The notes under the pieces: generated by a model | Databases searched by the model: none | What the model saw: only the letters and a program-made list of their open reading frames with translations | What the model was told of the DNA's origin: nothing | NCBI GenBank assembly: GCA_951828515.1 | Contig: OX639992.1 | Span: forward strand, 3,078,217 to 3,142,216 | Reading direction: 5' to 3' | Length of the DNA: 64,000 bases | Source: an uncultured Poribacteria bacterium | GTDB lineage: Bacteria; Poribacteria; WGA-4E; WGA-3G | Part shown: positions 35,573-44,081 of the stretch, piece by piece | Position numbering within the stretch: the first letter of the stretch is position 1 | Layout: each line of letters opens with the position of its first letter | Translations under genes and position numbers: made by a program

Positions 35573-36322
35573 ATGGCGAATTCATTGCTGGAGCTGTTGA
35601 TACAAAAATGCGAAAACCATCCGGACTATGAACGGTACGGCGAACTCTTTGATCAGTTGGATCCAACAGCCTCGCCGCGAATAGAACTGGTGCATCGGGC
35701 AGAACCATCCATATCCGAACGCGGTAAGAAACTCGGCGTTTTTTCAGGTTCTTTCAATCCACTAACGCTTGCGCATACCAAGATGGTCGAAGATACAATT
35801 GCTGAATACCAGTTGGACGAACTGCTCCTACTCCTTGCGAAAGCGAATGTAGATAAAACGGTGTTCGGTTTACCCCTTGCCGCAAGACTCCTGACACTCA
35901 AAAAGTACACAGAGAATCGAGAAAAATTGTCTGTCGGGGTATCAAGCCACGGCAGGTATATTGATAAAGTCATGGCTTTAAAAGCCATTTTACCACCAGA
36001 AACCGAGTTCCATTTTATCGTTGGATACGACACACTCGTGCGGATCTTCGACCCGAAGTACTATACAGATTTCCACGCCGAGTTAGAAGAATTATTTATA
36101 GAAGCCCGTTTCATTGTTGCGAATCGGGCGGAGTCGGATATTGAGACAATAGAATCCTTCATGAACCAATCGAAAATTCGCCGATATGCCCCCTATGTTT
36201 CATGCCTTCTACTACCCGATGTTTACGCCTATATGTCCTCAACAGAGGTTCGCGAACTGTTAAAGCAGGGCGAAACCATTGAACACCTTGTACCCTCCAG
36301 TATCCTCGTCATGCTTGACTAA
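35573..36322 (+). CDS. Nicotinamide/nicotinate-nucleotide adenylyltransferase-like protein
   Basis: 249 residues. Nucleotidyltransferase fold with SGSFNPLTLAHTKM (58-71, the (H/T)xGH-equivalent loop) and the C-terminal MSSTEVREL (ISSTxxR signature). About 50 extra residues precede the core fold. The HxGH motif is altered to T-L-A-H, still keeping the second His. Probably an NAD-biosynthesis adenylyltransferase, but the extension and motif change leave the exact substrate open. Possibly in the mazG operon; a terminator follows. Confidence 0.8.
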   Translation: MANSLLELLIQKCENHPDYERYGELFDQLDPTASPRIELVHRAEPSISERGKKLGVFSGSFNPLTLAHTKMVEDTIAEYQLDELLLLLAKANVDKTVFGLPLAARLLTLKKYTENREKLSVGVSSHGRYIDKVMALKAILPPETEFHFIVGYDTLVRIFDPKYYTDFHAELEELFIEARFIVANRAESDIETIESFMNQSKIRRYAPYVSCLLLPDVYAYMSSTEVRELLKQGETIEHLVPSSILVMLD

Positions 36323-36690
36323 GCCACTCCAGCAATACTCTCGAAACTCACGTTTTATCTGCTCGTTTGAAAGAATTCACTTTGAAACACGCCACATTGG
36401 AGTGTTTCTATTTTGCTACATACGTATATATTTTTGTCCTATTGTGTTTAATTACACACATTTTTCTCGTTTATTCTTCCGCATTGACGTCTCTGCGATG
36501 GCATGATTCTTGCTACTCCTGTAAGTGTTAATCTATTAGTCAGGAAACTCATTAAATAAATTTGAAACCGACTCATAGATATTTTCGTTTATTGCATGTA
36601 ATAATTCAGGCGATAGACTCAAAATTTGAGAACGCCGACAAACTCATATAGAGTTATCATACAAATTTTATATATTGAGGAGAAGTTACG
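36323..36690. other. Intergenic region with terminator and 5' region of a small gene
   Basis: No gene. Contains the terminator at 36384-36414 and an A/T-rich leader upstream of the 50-residue protein; a weak TTGAGA / TATAGA pair near 36627-36653 could be its promoter. Confidence 0.45.
36384..36414 (+). terminator. Rho-independent terminator after the adenylyltransferase gene
   Basis: Stem GAAACAC-CCA / TGG-GTGTTTC with one mismatched pair and a CAT loop, followed by TATTTTG. Confidence 0.55.
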
Positions 36691-36843
36691 ATGTTCAACG
36701 GAATAGAAATTATTATCGGCAGCTTGGGTGCCCTCATCGGCATCGGTGGCGGTTACTTAGTCCTCTCTGCCTTCTTCGCGGGCATCCGGCACATCACGAA
36801 GCCCGGTGCCGTTGAAGTCAAAGAAACGACACGAAAGAAATAG
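36691..36843 (+). CDS. Small single-pass membrane protein (50 residues)
   Basis: Sequence starts MFNGIEIIIGSLGALIGIGG and ends VKETTRKK. One hydrophobic Gly-rich helix (about 5-31) and a basic C-terminal tail. TGAGGAGA lies 8 bases upstream of the ATG, a strong SD, which argues for a real gene despite its size. Not recognised as a known small protein. Stands alone between a terminator and a strong promoter. Confidence 0.65.
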   Translation: MFNGIEIIIGSLGALIGIGGGYLVLSAFFAGIRHITKPGAVEVKETTRKK

Positions 36844-36867
36844 TCCTGTAGGCTACGCCAAAAGGGC

Positions 36868-36896
36868 TTGGCAATCGAAGTGTTTTGTGTTATAAT
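36868..36896 (+). promoter_or_regulatory. Near-consensus sigma70 promoter before a non-coding stretch
   Basis: TTGGCA, 17-bp spacer, TATAAT. The closest accepted gene downstream is endonuclease V, 540 bp away, so the first product is probably an RNA or a long leader. Confidence 0.65.
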
Positions 36897-36964
36897 TTGT
36901 AAGCATCTGCGGAGGGTTTACCACCGCGCGCTCTTTTCGTGCCTGATACATTGCAAGATACAGT

Positions 36965-37395
36965 CAATAACCCCCAGCTAAAGCATGGGGGACCTGTTCA
37001 ACACGGCAGCCAGCCTATTGGTTGAGTGAGGGACCACTTATTTTCTACACACACTATCGCGGTATCTTGGCGTGGCAGCCAAACAATGTTAGTAAAAAGG
37101 TCTGCATCTGTGGTGGATGTAGACTCAAGGATGCTCCCCAAGTCTCTATCAAACTTGGATACCGTGATGTGGATGGGGCAACATATAACCGGAGACGGAG
37201 ATTACTAACAAAATCTTTTGGTAGGACAACGGGTCAGGTCGGATCGGAGATGGTGACAGCACTTCCGGGAAGAAGCAGCCCAATCTGAATCCAAACACCC
37301 AATGTGCAGGTGGTGTTAAAACAGCACGCTTTCTAAAACTACAAAAGGAGCGGGCATTCCTTCCCCAGCTAAAGCAAGGGGTCTCCTGCCCGAAG
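36965..37395. mobile_element. IS200/IS605-like element lacking a transposase (MITE-type)
   Basis: Both ends carry the same hairpin in the same orientation: CCCCCAGCTAAAGCATGGGGG at 36971-36991 region and CCCCAGCTAAAGCAAGGGG near 37362-37380, the latter inside a larger GCGGGC...GCCCG stem. Subterminal hairpins in direct orientation are a hallmark of IS200/IS605 elements, which lack inverted repeats. The roughly 370-bp interior has no intact TnpA or TnpB; an 88-codon frame at 37022 has a Cys motif but no recognisable TnpB core. It could be a remnant or an RNA-only derivative. Confidence 0.5.
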
Positions 37396-37434
37396 ATTAG
37401 ATGACGTTACTATTGAAAACGAACAGCGGCAGCT

Positions 37435-38088
37435 ATGCAGTATCGCGCCCTCCATTCATGGAATGTTACCCCTGAAGAAGCACGGAGGATCCAAAATGGA
37501 CTCTGCACGCAGGTGGTTAGAACAGACCGGTTTGGGAGAATCAATACCGTTGCTGGGGTAGATATCGGACTGAAAAAGGACATCGCACGCGCATCCGTGG
37601 TAGTCCTCAGTTTTCCCGAGTTGCAGGTGGTAGATAGCGTGGTTACTGAAAGCCCTGTTCGTTTTCCTTATGTACCGGGGTTGTTGTCCTTTCGGGAAAT
37701 CCCGCCGCTACTCACAGCATTCACGCAGTTGCAAACCGAACCTGATCTGGTGATAGTGGACGGGCAGGGGATCGCGCATCCAAGGCGGTTTGGACTCGCA
37801 TCCCACTTAGGGCTGATTCTGGATAAGCCGACGATCGGATGTGCCAAGTCCCGGCTCTGTGGGCAATACGAGGAACCGGAATCGGAACAGGGATCTTATA
37901 CTTACCTGATGGATAAAGGAGAGGTAATCGGTACCGTTGTTCGCACGCGCAAAAATGTTCAGGTGGTGTACATATCCATAGGACACCAAATCTCTTTGGA
38001 TTCAGCACGCACATTGACACTCGCATGTTGTCGAGGCTACCGCTTACCTGAAACAACCCGTTATGCACATAAAGCCGCATCCAGCTAA
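37435..38088 (+). CDS. nfi: Endonuclease V (deoxyinosine 3' endonuclease)
   Basis: 217 residues. Nicks DNA near deoxyinosine to start repair of deaminated adenine. Catalytic Asp in AGVDIG (D43), Glu in the VTESPVRFPYVPGLLSFRE region, and the second Asp in VDGQGIAHPRRFGLASHLG. 'PTIGCAKSRLCG' is the family's DNA-binding lysine loop. Normal length. No good SD, so translation may be weak. The IS605-like element ends about 40 bp upstream. Confidence 0.95.
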   Translation: MQYRALHSWNVTPEEARRIQNGLCTQVVRTDRFGRINTVAGVDIGLKKDIARASVVVLSFPELQVVDSVVTESPVRFPYVPGLLSFREIPPLLTAFTQLQTEPDLVIVDGQGIAHPRRFGLASHLGLILDKPTIGCAKSRLCGQYEEPESEQGSYTYLMDKGEVIGTVVRTRKNVQVVYISIGHQISLDSARTLTLACCRGYRLPETTRYAHKAASS

Positions 38089-38120
38089 ATCCCCCGAAAT
38101 ACTCTAATGATTGCAACACC

Positions 38121-38912
38121 ATGAATAATAGCAATTTGCTCCACTGGTCGTTCGACTATAATTACGGTGCGCAAAACCCCCAGTTTGCACAGGAATTAAT
38201 TGAGACACTTCGCGGGTATAACCCGAAAGTTGGCGCACGCGACATCCAGACGGCACAGACTATTACGCATATTTACAATGTGCTACCGAACTATTGGTGC
38301 GGCTATAACAGAGGAGGGAACACGGAGACACTAAGCATCGGAAGAGTTATCATTCAGCGGAGCAAGCACGATAATCTGTGGCACTACTCGGTCAAATACG
38401 AAAATACAACGAGCGGCGAAAATTTGCAAATGCAATTCTGTTGTAGTGATGAAGACTACCGTCCGCTTAGGGATAATTGGAGCGTTGATGCCCGAAACAG
38501 TGCTAATGATGAATACTCTCAAGTGGCGTGTGCTGGCTATCTCACCTCAGATTCAGAGGTAAGGCTGCGCATCAACGGTGCTGAAATCGCTGCAGGAACA
38601 GTGGATGCATCTGTCAAATTGACGTGCAATTGGGCACTTTTCGATGTGATTCCGACACTCGCTCGAACAATTCAAGCGTCAGGCGATGGGATAGACATTG
38701 CTGTGCTCGAAGATCTGGAGCAACTGAGACGCAAAAGCAGACTCGGTTTCCTTGAGTCAACGCAGACCCCCATTCCGCTTGAGGGTTATTACCTTTACGG
38801 TGTTGGACTTCTGCCCTCGTATTGGTGGCTTGATGCACACGGAAACATCGCTATCGCTTCAACCTTTTTCGAGACGCTGGTACTTAGAGAGAAAACGGGG
38901 GACAGTCTATGA
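38121..38912 (+). CDS. Hypothetical protein paired with a sulfatase
   Basis: 263 residues, no signal peptide, mixed alpha/beta, with Trp/Tyr-rich stretches ('VLPNYWCGYNRGG', 'LLPSYWWLDAHGNIAIAST'). 'LHWSFDYNYG' at the N-terminus. No domain recognised; the beta-rich central part could be a carbohydrate-handling sandwich. It overlaps the sulfatase start by 4 bases, so the two are co-translated and probably act together. Confidence 0.75.
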   Translation: MNNSNLLHWSFDYNYGAQNPQFAQELIETLRGYNPKVGARDIQTAQTITHIYNVLPNYWCGYNRGGNTETLSIGRVIIQRSKHDNLWHYSVKYENTTSGENLQMQFCCSDEDYRPLRDNWSVDARNSANDEYSQVACAGYLTSDSEVRLRINGAEIAAGTVDASVKLTCNWALFDVIPTLARTIQASGDGIDIAVLEDLEQLRRKSRLGFLESTQTPIPLEGYYLYGVGLLPSYWWLDAHGNIAIASTFFETLVLREKTGDSL

Positions 38913-40333
38913 ACGAACGTCCCAATATTCTTTTTATCAACACCGACCAGCATTCATGGGATGCGATCTCGGCTTACGGTAATCCGTATCTTCGGACACC
39001 CAATATTGATGAACTCCATCGAAATGGGACCTCCTTTCGTAGGTCGTTCTGTACGGATCCGGTGTGTGCCGCCGCTCGTTCCAGTTGGGCAACGGGATTA
39101 TACACTTCCGAAACAGGTGTTCCGTTTAACGGTGGATATGTGCACCCAGAAATTCCTGATCTTGGGCAATTGCTCAACGCAGGTGGCTATAAGGCATTCC
39201 ACTGCGGCAAGTGGCATGTTCCGGGCAGAAATGTCCGAAAGAGTTTTCGGGCACTCTATTACGGGCAACGCGACATCGGGGCAGGCGGTGCCGCATACTA
39301 CGATTCAGCATCCACTCACGCAGTTGCTGATTTCTTGACGAACTACGATCGGGACGATCCGTTTTATCTTCAGATCGGCTTTGTTGATCCGCATGATGTG
39401 TGTGAATATTTGCATAACCATGAGGAGAAGCATATCCCAAATCCACTGGAACAGGGGATTATTTCGGAGGACGATCTGCCGCCGCTTCCAGAAAACTTCG
39501 ATTACGATGAACGGGAGACGGTGTTACATCGTGTCTGTCGGAGGGTTGACGACGCGCTTATCCACGCTGCTATTCTTAAAGGGATACGGGGTTGGGATGA
39601 ACGCCACTGGCGTTATCTGAGATGGAACTATTACAGATTCATTGAAAAGGTTGACGCAGAGATTGGGAGAGTCCTCGCGCTGTTGCGAGAGACATCTCTG
39701 CACCACAATACGCTCATCATCTTCAGTGCCGACCACGGGGAGGCATGCGGTAGCCACCAAATGTTCCAGAAATTCACGCTCTACGAAGAGAGCGTGAGAG
39801 TGCCGTTCATCGTCGCTTGCTTGGGAGAAGATATTCCTGTAGAGAAAGATCGGTTTGACGAAACGCATTTCGTCTCTGGGGTCGATCTATTCCCTACCGT
39901 CTGCGATTATGCCGGTATTGATGTGCCTGAAAGGGTGCAGGGACTGAGTGTCCGTCCGCTGACAGAGGGAAGGGATGCGCCTTGGCGCGATTACGCCTAC
40001 ATAGAGAGCAATTACTGGGGACGCGCAATTGTCACTGATCGGTATAAATACGTTACAGAATACAAACCGAAAGCAGTAGAGGATTTTCAGCCGCCAGGAC
40101 CAGATGCCGAACAACTTGGACTTGCGCAGTTGTTTGACCGGCACGACGATCCGGGAGAGACAGAAAATCTCACACAAGATACTGCCTACGATGAAGTTAT
40201 TGAGACGTGTCGAGAAAAATTGTTTGCCCAAGAATCGAGACTCCATCGACAGCAAATTGTGCATCCAAGTCCGAAGCGAGTTATATCGAATTGGGGTGAT
40301 CGATTACGGGGATATTGGCGGCACAACGAATAA
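38909..40333 (+). CDS. Type I sulfatase (formylglycine-dependent)
   Basis: 474 residues. Hydrolyses sulfate esters, most likely on a polysaccharide. 'PNILFINTDQHSWDAI' supplies the first metal Asp (D13). The formylglycine motif is C53-A-A-A-R57 followed by SSWATGLYT (C-x-(A/P)-x-R). 'SADHGEACG' gives the metal D-H pair near the middle. Needs a formylglycine-generating enzyme, not present in this window. No signal peptide is visible, so it may act in the cytoplasm or depend on another export route. Confidence 0.92.
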   Translation: MNERPNILFINTDQHSWDAISAYGNPYLRTPNIDELHRNGTSFRRSFCTDPVCAAARSSWATGLYTSETGVPFNGGYVHPEIPDLGQLLNAGGYKAFHCGKWHVPGRNVRKSFRALYYGQRDIGAGGAAYYDSASTHAVADFLTNYDRDDPFYLQIGFVDPHDVCEYLHNHEEKHIPNPLEQGIISEDDLPPLPENFDYDERETVLHRVCRRVDDALIHAAILKGIRGWDERHWRYLRWNYYRFIEKVDAEIGRVLALLRETSLHHNTLIIFSADHGEACGSHQMFQKFTLYEESVRVPFIVACLGEDIPVEKDRFDETHFVSGVDLFPTVCDYAGIDVPERVQGLSVRPLTEGRDAPWRDYAYIESNYWGRAIVTDRYKYVTEYKPKAVEDFQPPGPDAEQLGLAQLFDRHDDPGETENLTQDTAYDEVIETCREKLFAQESRLHRQQIVHPSPKRVISNWGDRLRGYWRHNE

Positions 40334-40525
40334 AATTTTTTAATTTATCGCTATCTGGACACCGCTCTGTTACATTACGAGCAGGTTCTTGGTGAATCCG
40401 CAACTAAAATAAATGTCTGTACGGTATAACATTGAATCGAAAGCCCGCAATAACGGCGCGGGCGACTCGAACACAATAAGCGTCAAATCACAGACCACGA
40501 CACTTATCCGTAAGGGAAAATAAAG
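40334..40525. other. Intergenic region with weak hairpin
   Basis: GCCCGC / GCGGGC hairpin near 40443-40464 without a T run. Nothing else seen. Confidence 0.4.
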
Positions 40526-41701
40526 ATGGATATATTTTCAAAACGCTTAAATCGACTCCCGCCATACATGTTCGGTAAACTCAGACAGTTAACACACGAA
40601 CGTCGGCAGCAAGGAATTGATATTATCGATTTAGCGATGGGCAATCCGAACCAACCAACTCCGCAACCTATTATTGATAAATTGACGGAGGCGGCGCAAG
40701 AAGCCAGGAATCACCGTTATTCGGTTTCGCGTGGGATCTACAATCTGCGTAGGGAAGTCAGTTGGCATTATGAACGCCGATTCGGTGTTGATATTGATCC
40801 GGATGAAGAAGCAATCGCTGTTATTGGTACCAAGGAGGGACTCGGACACCTCGCTTTAGCATTGATTGACAATGGTGACTTAGCGATGGTCCCGAATCCG
40901 ACCTTTCCTATTCACATGTACAGCATTGTGCTCGCCGGTGGAAGTGTTGTGAGTATACCACTGACAGAAGAGAATGATTTTATCCCCTCGCTCACCGAAA
41001 TCACACGTGACATTTGGCCGAGACCCAAGGTGTTAATCTTAAGTTTTCCCCACAATCCAACGGGTGCTGTCGTTGACCTTGGGTTCTTTGAAGAGATTGT
41101 CGCGTTCGCGAAGAGCCAAGAGATCGTTGTGATCCACGATTTGGCGTACGCAGACATTGTTTTTGATGGCTACAAGGCACCGAGTCTCTTGCAGGCAAAA
41201 GGGGCGATGGATGTCGGTATCGAATTTATCTCTCTGTCTAAATCCTACAATATGGCGGGATGGCGGTGTGGATTTGCCGCTGGAAATCGTGAGATTATCG
41301 AGGCACTCGCTCGGATTAAAGGGTATTACGATTATGGGATTTTCGCACCGATCCAGGTTGCCGCTATTATGGCACTGCGTACTCCGGAGGATACGGTGAT
41401 GGAGAACGCTGCTATTTACCAAAGACGCCGTGATGTGCTTGTCGATAGTCTAAACAGGATCGGATGGAAGGTCCCAAAACCGCAGGCTTCAATGTTCGTC
41501 TGGGCACCGATTCCGGAAGCATGGAAACACCTAAGCTCCATGGAATTCGCCATGAAACTTCTCAGCGAGGCAGAGGTTTGTGTCTCTCCCGGCGCGGGAT
41601 TCGGGCATAACGGTGAAGGCTATATCCGCATTGCCCTTGTAGAAAACGAAGATCGGATTCGTCAGGCAGTACGTCAGATCCGACGAGCGTTGTTCGGTTA
41701 A
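40526..41701 (+). CDS. alaC: Aminotransferase class I/II, AlaC-like (glutamate-pyruvate type)
   Basis: 391 residues. Visible: 'IDIIDLAMGNPNQPTP' N-terminal substrate loop, SFPHNPTGA (173-181), cofactor Asp/Tyr in IHDLAYADI (203-211), Schiff-base lysine K239 in SLSKSYNMAGWRCGF and the carboxylate-binding Arg near GEGYIRIAL. The SLSKSYNMAGWR form is shared by AlaC and LL-DAP aminotransferase-like enzymes, so alanine synthesis is likely but not certain. SD AAGGGA. Convergent with the next PhyH gene, sharing 4 bases. Confidence 0.85.
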   Translation: MDIFSKRLNRLPPYMFGKLRQLTHERRQQGIDIIDLAMGNPNQPTPQPIIDKLTEAAQEARNHRYSVSRGIYNLRREVSWHYERRFGVDIDPDEEAIAVIGTKEGLGHLALALIDNGDLAMVPNPTFPIHMYSIVLAGGSVVSIPLTEENDFIPSLTEITRDIWPRPKVLILSFPHNPTGAVVDLGFFEEIVAFAKSQEIVVIHDLAYADIVFDGYKAPSLLQAKGAMDVGIEFISLSKSYNMAGWRCGFAAGNREIIEALARIKGYYDYGIFAPIQVAAIMALRTPEDTVMENAAIYQRRRDVLVDSLNRIGWKVPKPQASMFVWAPIPEAWKHLSSMEFAMKLLSEAEVCVSPGAGFGHNGEGYIRIALVENEDRIRQAVRQIRRALFG

Positions 41702-42600
41702 TCCAATCCCCACTGTTGCTTCGCCTCTTCAAACGAAATATTCTGACTGCCCGTGTGAGAGATCGGGTTTTTGCCGACCCATCTTTCATCAATCGGATCC
41801 TCTGCGGGTTGGAAACGGATGTCACAGCTGATTCGCCATCTATCCGAAAGATTCTTCGTGGAGGTATGCATCGTGTGCATGGTAAAGATGATGACATCCC
41901 CCATCTCGAAATCTGCTGTCTGCCATTCACCCCCATATTTTTCACTGATCTCCATCGGAACACGCCCGAAGTGTCCAGGTGTGCCATCTTTGTCAACATC
42001 AGTTTTGCCGTAGGTATCCCGAATCCGAGCGAAGCTTGGGAGGTTATGCGACCCGACAAGCACAGTCAATGTTCCCATCGTTGCTGGCACATCGCCGAAC
42101 GGCACCCAACAGGTGTGCAACTGCTCTGAACCTCTCCCCATATAGACGAAATCGAAATGGGGGCCCGACCAGCCATCAGGGCGGACGAACCGTAACCACT
42201 TGTAATCGAAGGTGCGGGTATCACCGCTAAAGAAGGTTCGGAAGAACTTGAAAAGTTCGTCCCCCTCCAAAACTGCCTGCACGTCTGGATGGTGCGTAAC
42301 GGCGGGTGTGCCCATCGTTCGTCCAGGACTTCCACCACCGGCAGTTGCTTCCATTATGTCAGTGCCGGACTTGAAAACATCGTCTTTTCCATTGCCATTG
42401 GCGTGTTCAAGGATAGCCCGACGCCCCGCGACAATTTTTTCTTTATCGATTAAGCCACGAACCAGGAGATACCCGTCTTCTGCTATCTGTTTGTGCAAGC
42501 CTTCTGCTGAATCGAGTACAGCGTTGCAGTCCCGAAGCACACCGAGATGTGGACCGGGAAAGGTGAGTTCATGGTCTCCGAGAAAAACAGTTTCCGCCAT
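41698..42600 (-). CDS. Phytanoyl-CoA dioxygenase (PhyH) family oxygenase
   Basis: 300 residues from the ATG at 42600, which has GGAGGGA 5 bases upstream; an earlier in-frame ATG at 42633 is unlikely. Iron ligands in GPHFDFVYMGRG (H-x-D) and the distal His in MHTMHTSTKN, then the Arg in DRWRISCDIRFQ. 'KQIAEDGYLLVRGLIDKEKI' is the standard PhyH opening. Substrate unknown. Confidence 0.9.
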   Translation of the reverse strand: MAETVFLGDHELTFPGPHLGVLRDCNAVLDSAEGLHKQIAEDGYLLVRGLIDKEKIVAGRRAILEHANGNGKDDVFKSGTDIMEATAGGGSPGRTMGTPAVTHHPDVQAVLEGDELFKFFRTFFSGDTRTFDYKWLRFVRPDGWSGPHFDFVYMGRGSEQLHTCWVPFGDVPATMGTLTVLVGSHNLPSFARIRDTYGKTDVDKDGTPGHFGRVPMEISEKYGGEWQTADFEMGDVIIFTMHTMHTSTKNLSDRWRISCDIRFQPAEDPIDERWVGKNPISHTGSQNISFEEAKQQWGLD

Positions 42601-42724
42601 TGTTTCCCTCCAAATTGCGCCATTAAGGCACAATTTATCTTTGCCTTACATTTAGGGACGGTTCAATCCGTCGCGCCCCAAGTTGAAAAAGTGCTTTGTC
42701 TGTTTTTAAATAGTCTTTATACAA

Positions 42725-42752
42725 CATTGATAGCATTTAAATGCTATCAATG
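42725..42752. repeat. 28-bp perfect palindrome
   Basis: Half-site CATTGATAGCATTT followed by its exact reverse complement, with no spacer. Confidence 0.85.
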
Positions 42753-42819
42753 CCGCGTGATGTCGTCCAAATATTAGTAGGATTATTTTAACCCAAGTTG
42801 CCGGTTGTTTATCTACATA

Positions 42820-42884
42820 GCACTCCGCTGGAGTGCGGGAGCAGGAAAACTCCTTTTCTATAGACATACCACCCCTACGGGGTG
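42820..42884. repeat. Pair of short perfect hairpins
   Basis: GCACTCC-gct-GGAGTGC and CACCCC-tac-GGGGTG, 33 bp apart; the intervening 'gaaaactccttttctatagacatacc' is a common companion of such hairpins in environmental genomes. Confidence 0.6.
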
Positions 42885-43111
42885 TGAAGAGACACTTTTC
42901 CTTAGAAAATCTGTGTTTAAACACCCAAAACCGATTAGGTAGCAACTTAGGTTATTTTAACAAAAGTTGGCAATTAGTGCAAGCGTATAACTCGTTACCA
43001 GACGCTTACCGAAAAAATGTAGTTGACCCAACAGCGAATAACTGTTAAAATCACGGCACTCGGTGTTTACGACCTAGGCAATAAGATTTGACGAAATATG
43101 GGAATTGACTT

Positions 43112-43993
43112 ATGGAACAATATGAACAATATTTAGAGATACAAAAACCTAAGTTCGGTTACACTTACGAGTTTGAAACCGATCAACTTTCTCTCGTGTC
43201 CGAATGCCTTGAGGCACACGGCTTTGCGATTATCAAAGATGTGCTGCCCTCTGATTTAGTCGATAGTTTAAAACAGGCGGTCTTCGATGGCACGGATCCA
43301 AATAGGGAATTGGAGCACGGACAGAGCAGCACCCGACACGTTTGGATTGAGTCGGGACCCGGGGCTTGGCAATTACTCGGATATGAACCCTTTATGAAAA
43401 TCCACCGACACCTGATTGGTACCAAAGAATTGACCCTCCACCGGTCTGCCGCTATCATTCGGATGCCTGGGTCTCAGCCTGTTGCATGGCATACCGACTG
43501 GTGTGGTTTTTCAACGGATGCTCCCGAAAACTCGGGGGATGTCCTGAACCGTGGACTCTGGCCCTCAGGAAAGTGGTTTTACTTGACAGGTTCTCGTCCG
43601 GAACACGGCGGGTTGTGCGTAATTGAGGGGTCTCATGTGGAGAACTGGGAGGGTCCCGAAGGCTTCAAGCTGACAGCGGACAAACGCTCCTTCTATAAGG
43701 AAGGCGAAGAAGAAAAGGCTTATGCGGGGTTTGATATTCCAGGTTTAGTGCCACTCTTCACGAATCCGGGGGATATGATTGTGTTTGCGCACCGGACGTA
43801 TCACGGCGCGTTCCCGAACCAGATTGATGAGATTCGGTTGTCGTGCGGTGTCGGTTTTCGGAGTCGGGAGCACCACATCGATGTTCCGTGGGAAATCCCA
43901 GACGAGGGCAAGCAATTTTTAGCAAACTTACCACCACATTTTCAGCAGTATACGCATGGGTATACCAGTATCAATTTGAATTGGCGGGGGTAG
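43112..43993 (+). CDS. Phytanoyl-CoA dioxygenase (PhyH) family oxygenase
   Basis: 293 residues. H-x-D in AWHTDWCGF, distal His in AHRTYHGAFPNQ, and the 2-oxoglutarate Arg in EIRLSCGVGFR. 'SECLEAHGFAIIKDVLPSDLVDSLK' is the typical opening. 'GSRPEHGGLCVIEGSHVENW' precedes the C-terminal strands. Fourth PhyH of the window. No strong SD. Confidence 0.88.
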   Translation: MEQYEQYLEIQKPKFGYTYEFETDQLSLVSECLEAHGFAIIKDVLPSDLVDSLKQAVFDGTDPNRELEHGQSSTRHVWIESGPGAWQLLGYEPFMKIHRHLIGTKELTLHRSAAIIRMPGSQPVAWHTDWCGFSTDAPENSGDVLNRGLWPSGKWFYLTGSRPEHGGLCVIEGSHVENWEGPEGFKLTADKRSFYKEGEEEKAYAGFDIPGLVPLFTNPGDMIVFAHRTYHGAFPNQIDEIRLSCGVGFRSREHHIDVPWEIPDEGKQFLANLPPHFQQYTHGYTSINLNWRG

Positions 43994-44081
43994 AGACTTC
44001 CACTTCCTACGCGCCCTGTAGGAGCGAGTGTTTTTGCTTGGGTGTTTTTGCATGCTCGCGATTCCAGCAATGAATATAGAA

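Larger units (their letters stand above)
42634..43111. repeat. Repeat-dense intergenic region
   Basis: No gene. Holds a 28-bp perfect palindrome (42725-42752), hairpin GCACTCC/GGAGTGC (42820-42836) and hairpin CACCCC/GGGGTG (42870-42884). 'ACCCAAGTTGC' and 'CGATTAGGTAGCAACTTAGG' also appear, the latter sharing GATTAGGTA with the operator-like array at 45936-45971. Confidence 0.6.

Noticed and set aside
37220..37285. SRP RNA-like words GGTCAGG and AGCAGCCC
   Set aside because: The GGAA tetraloop stem that should join them is absent and 30 unrelated bases lie between; more likely part of the IS605-like element.
41562..42059. 165-codon minus-strand frame
   Set aside because: Out of frame with, and overlapping, the PhyH gene that has intact iron ligands.
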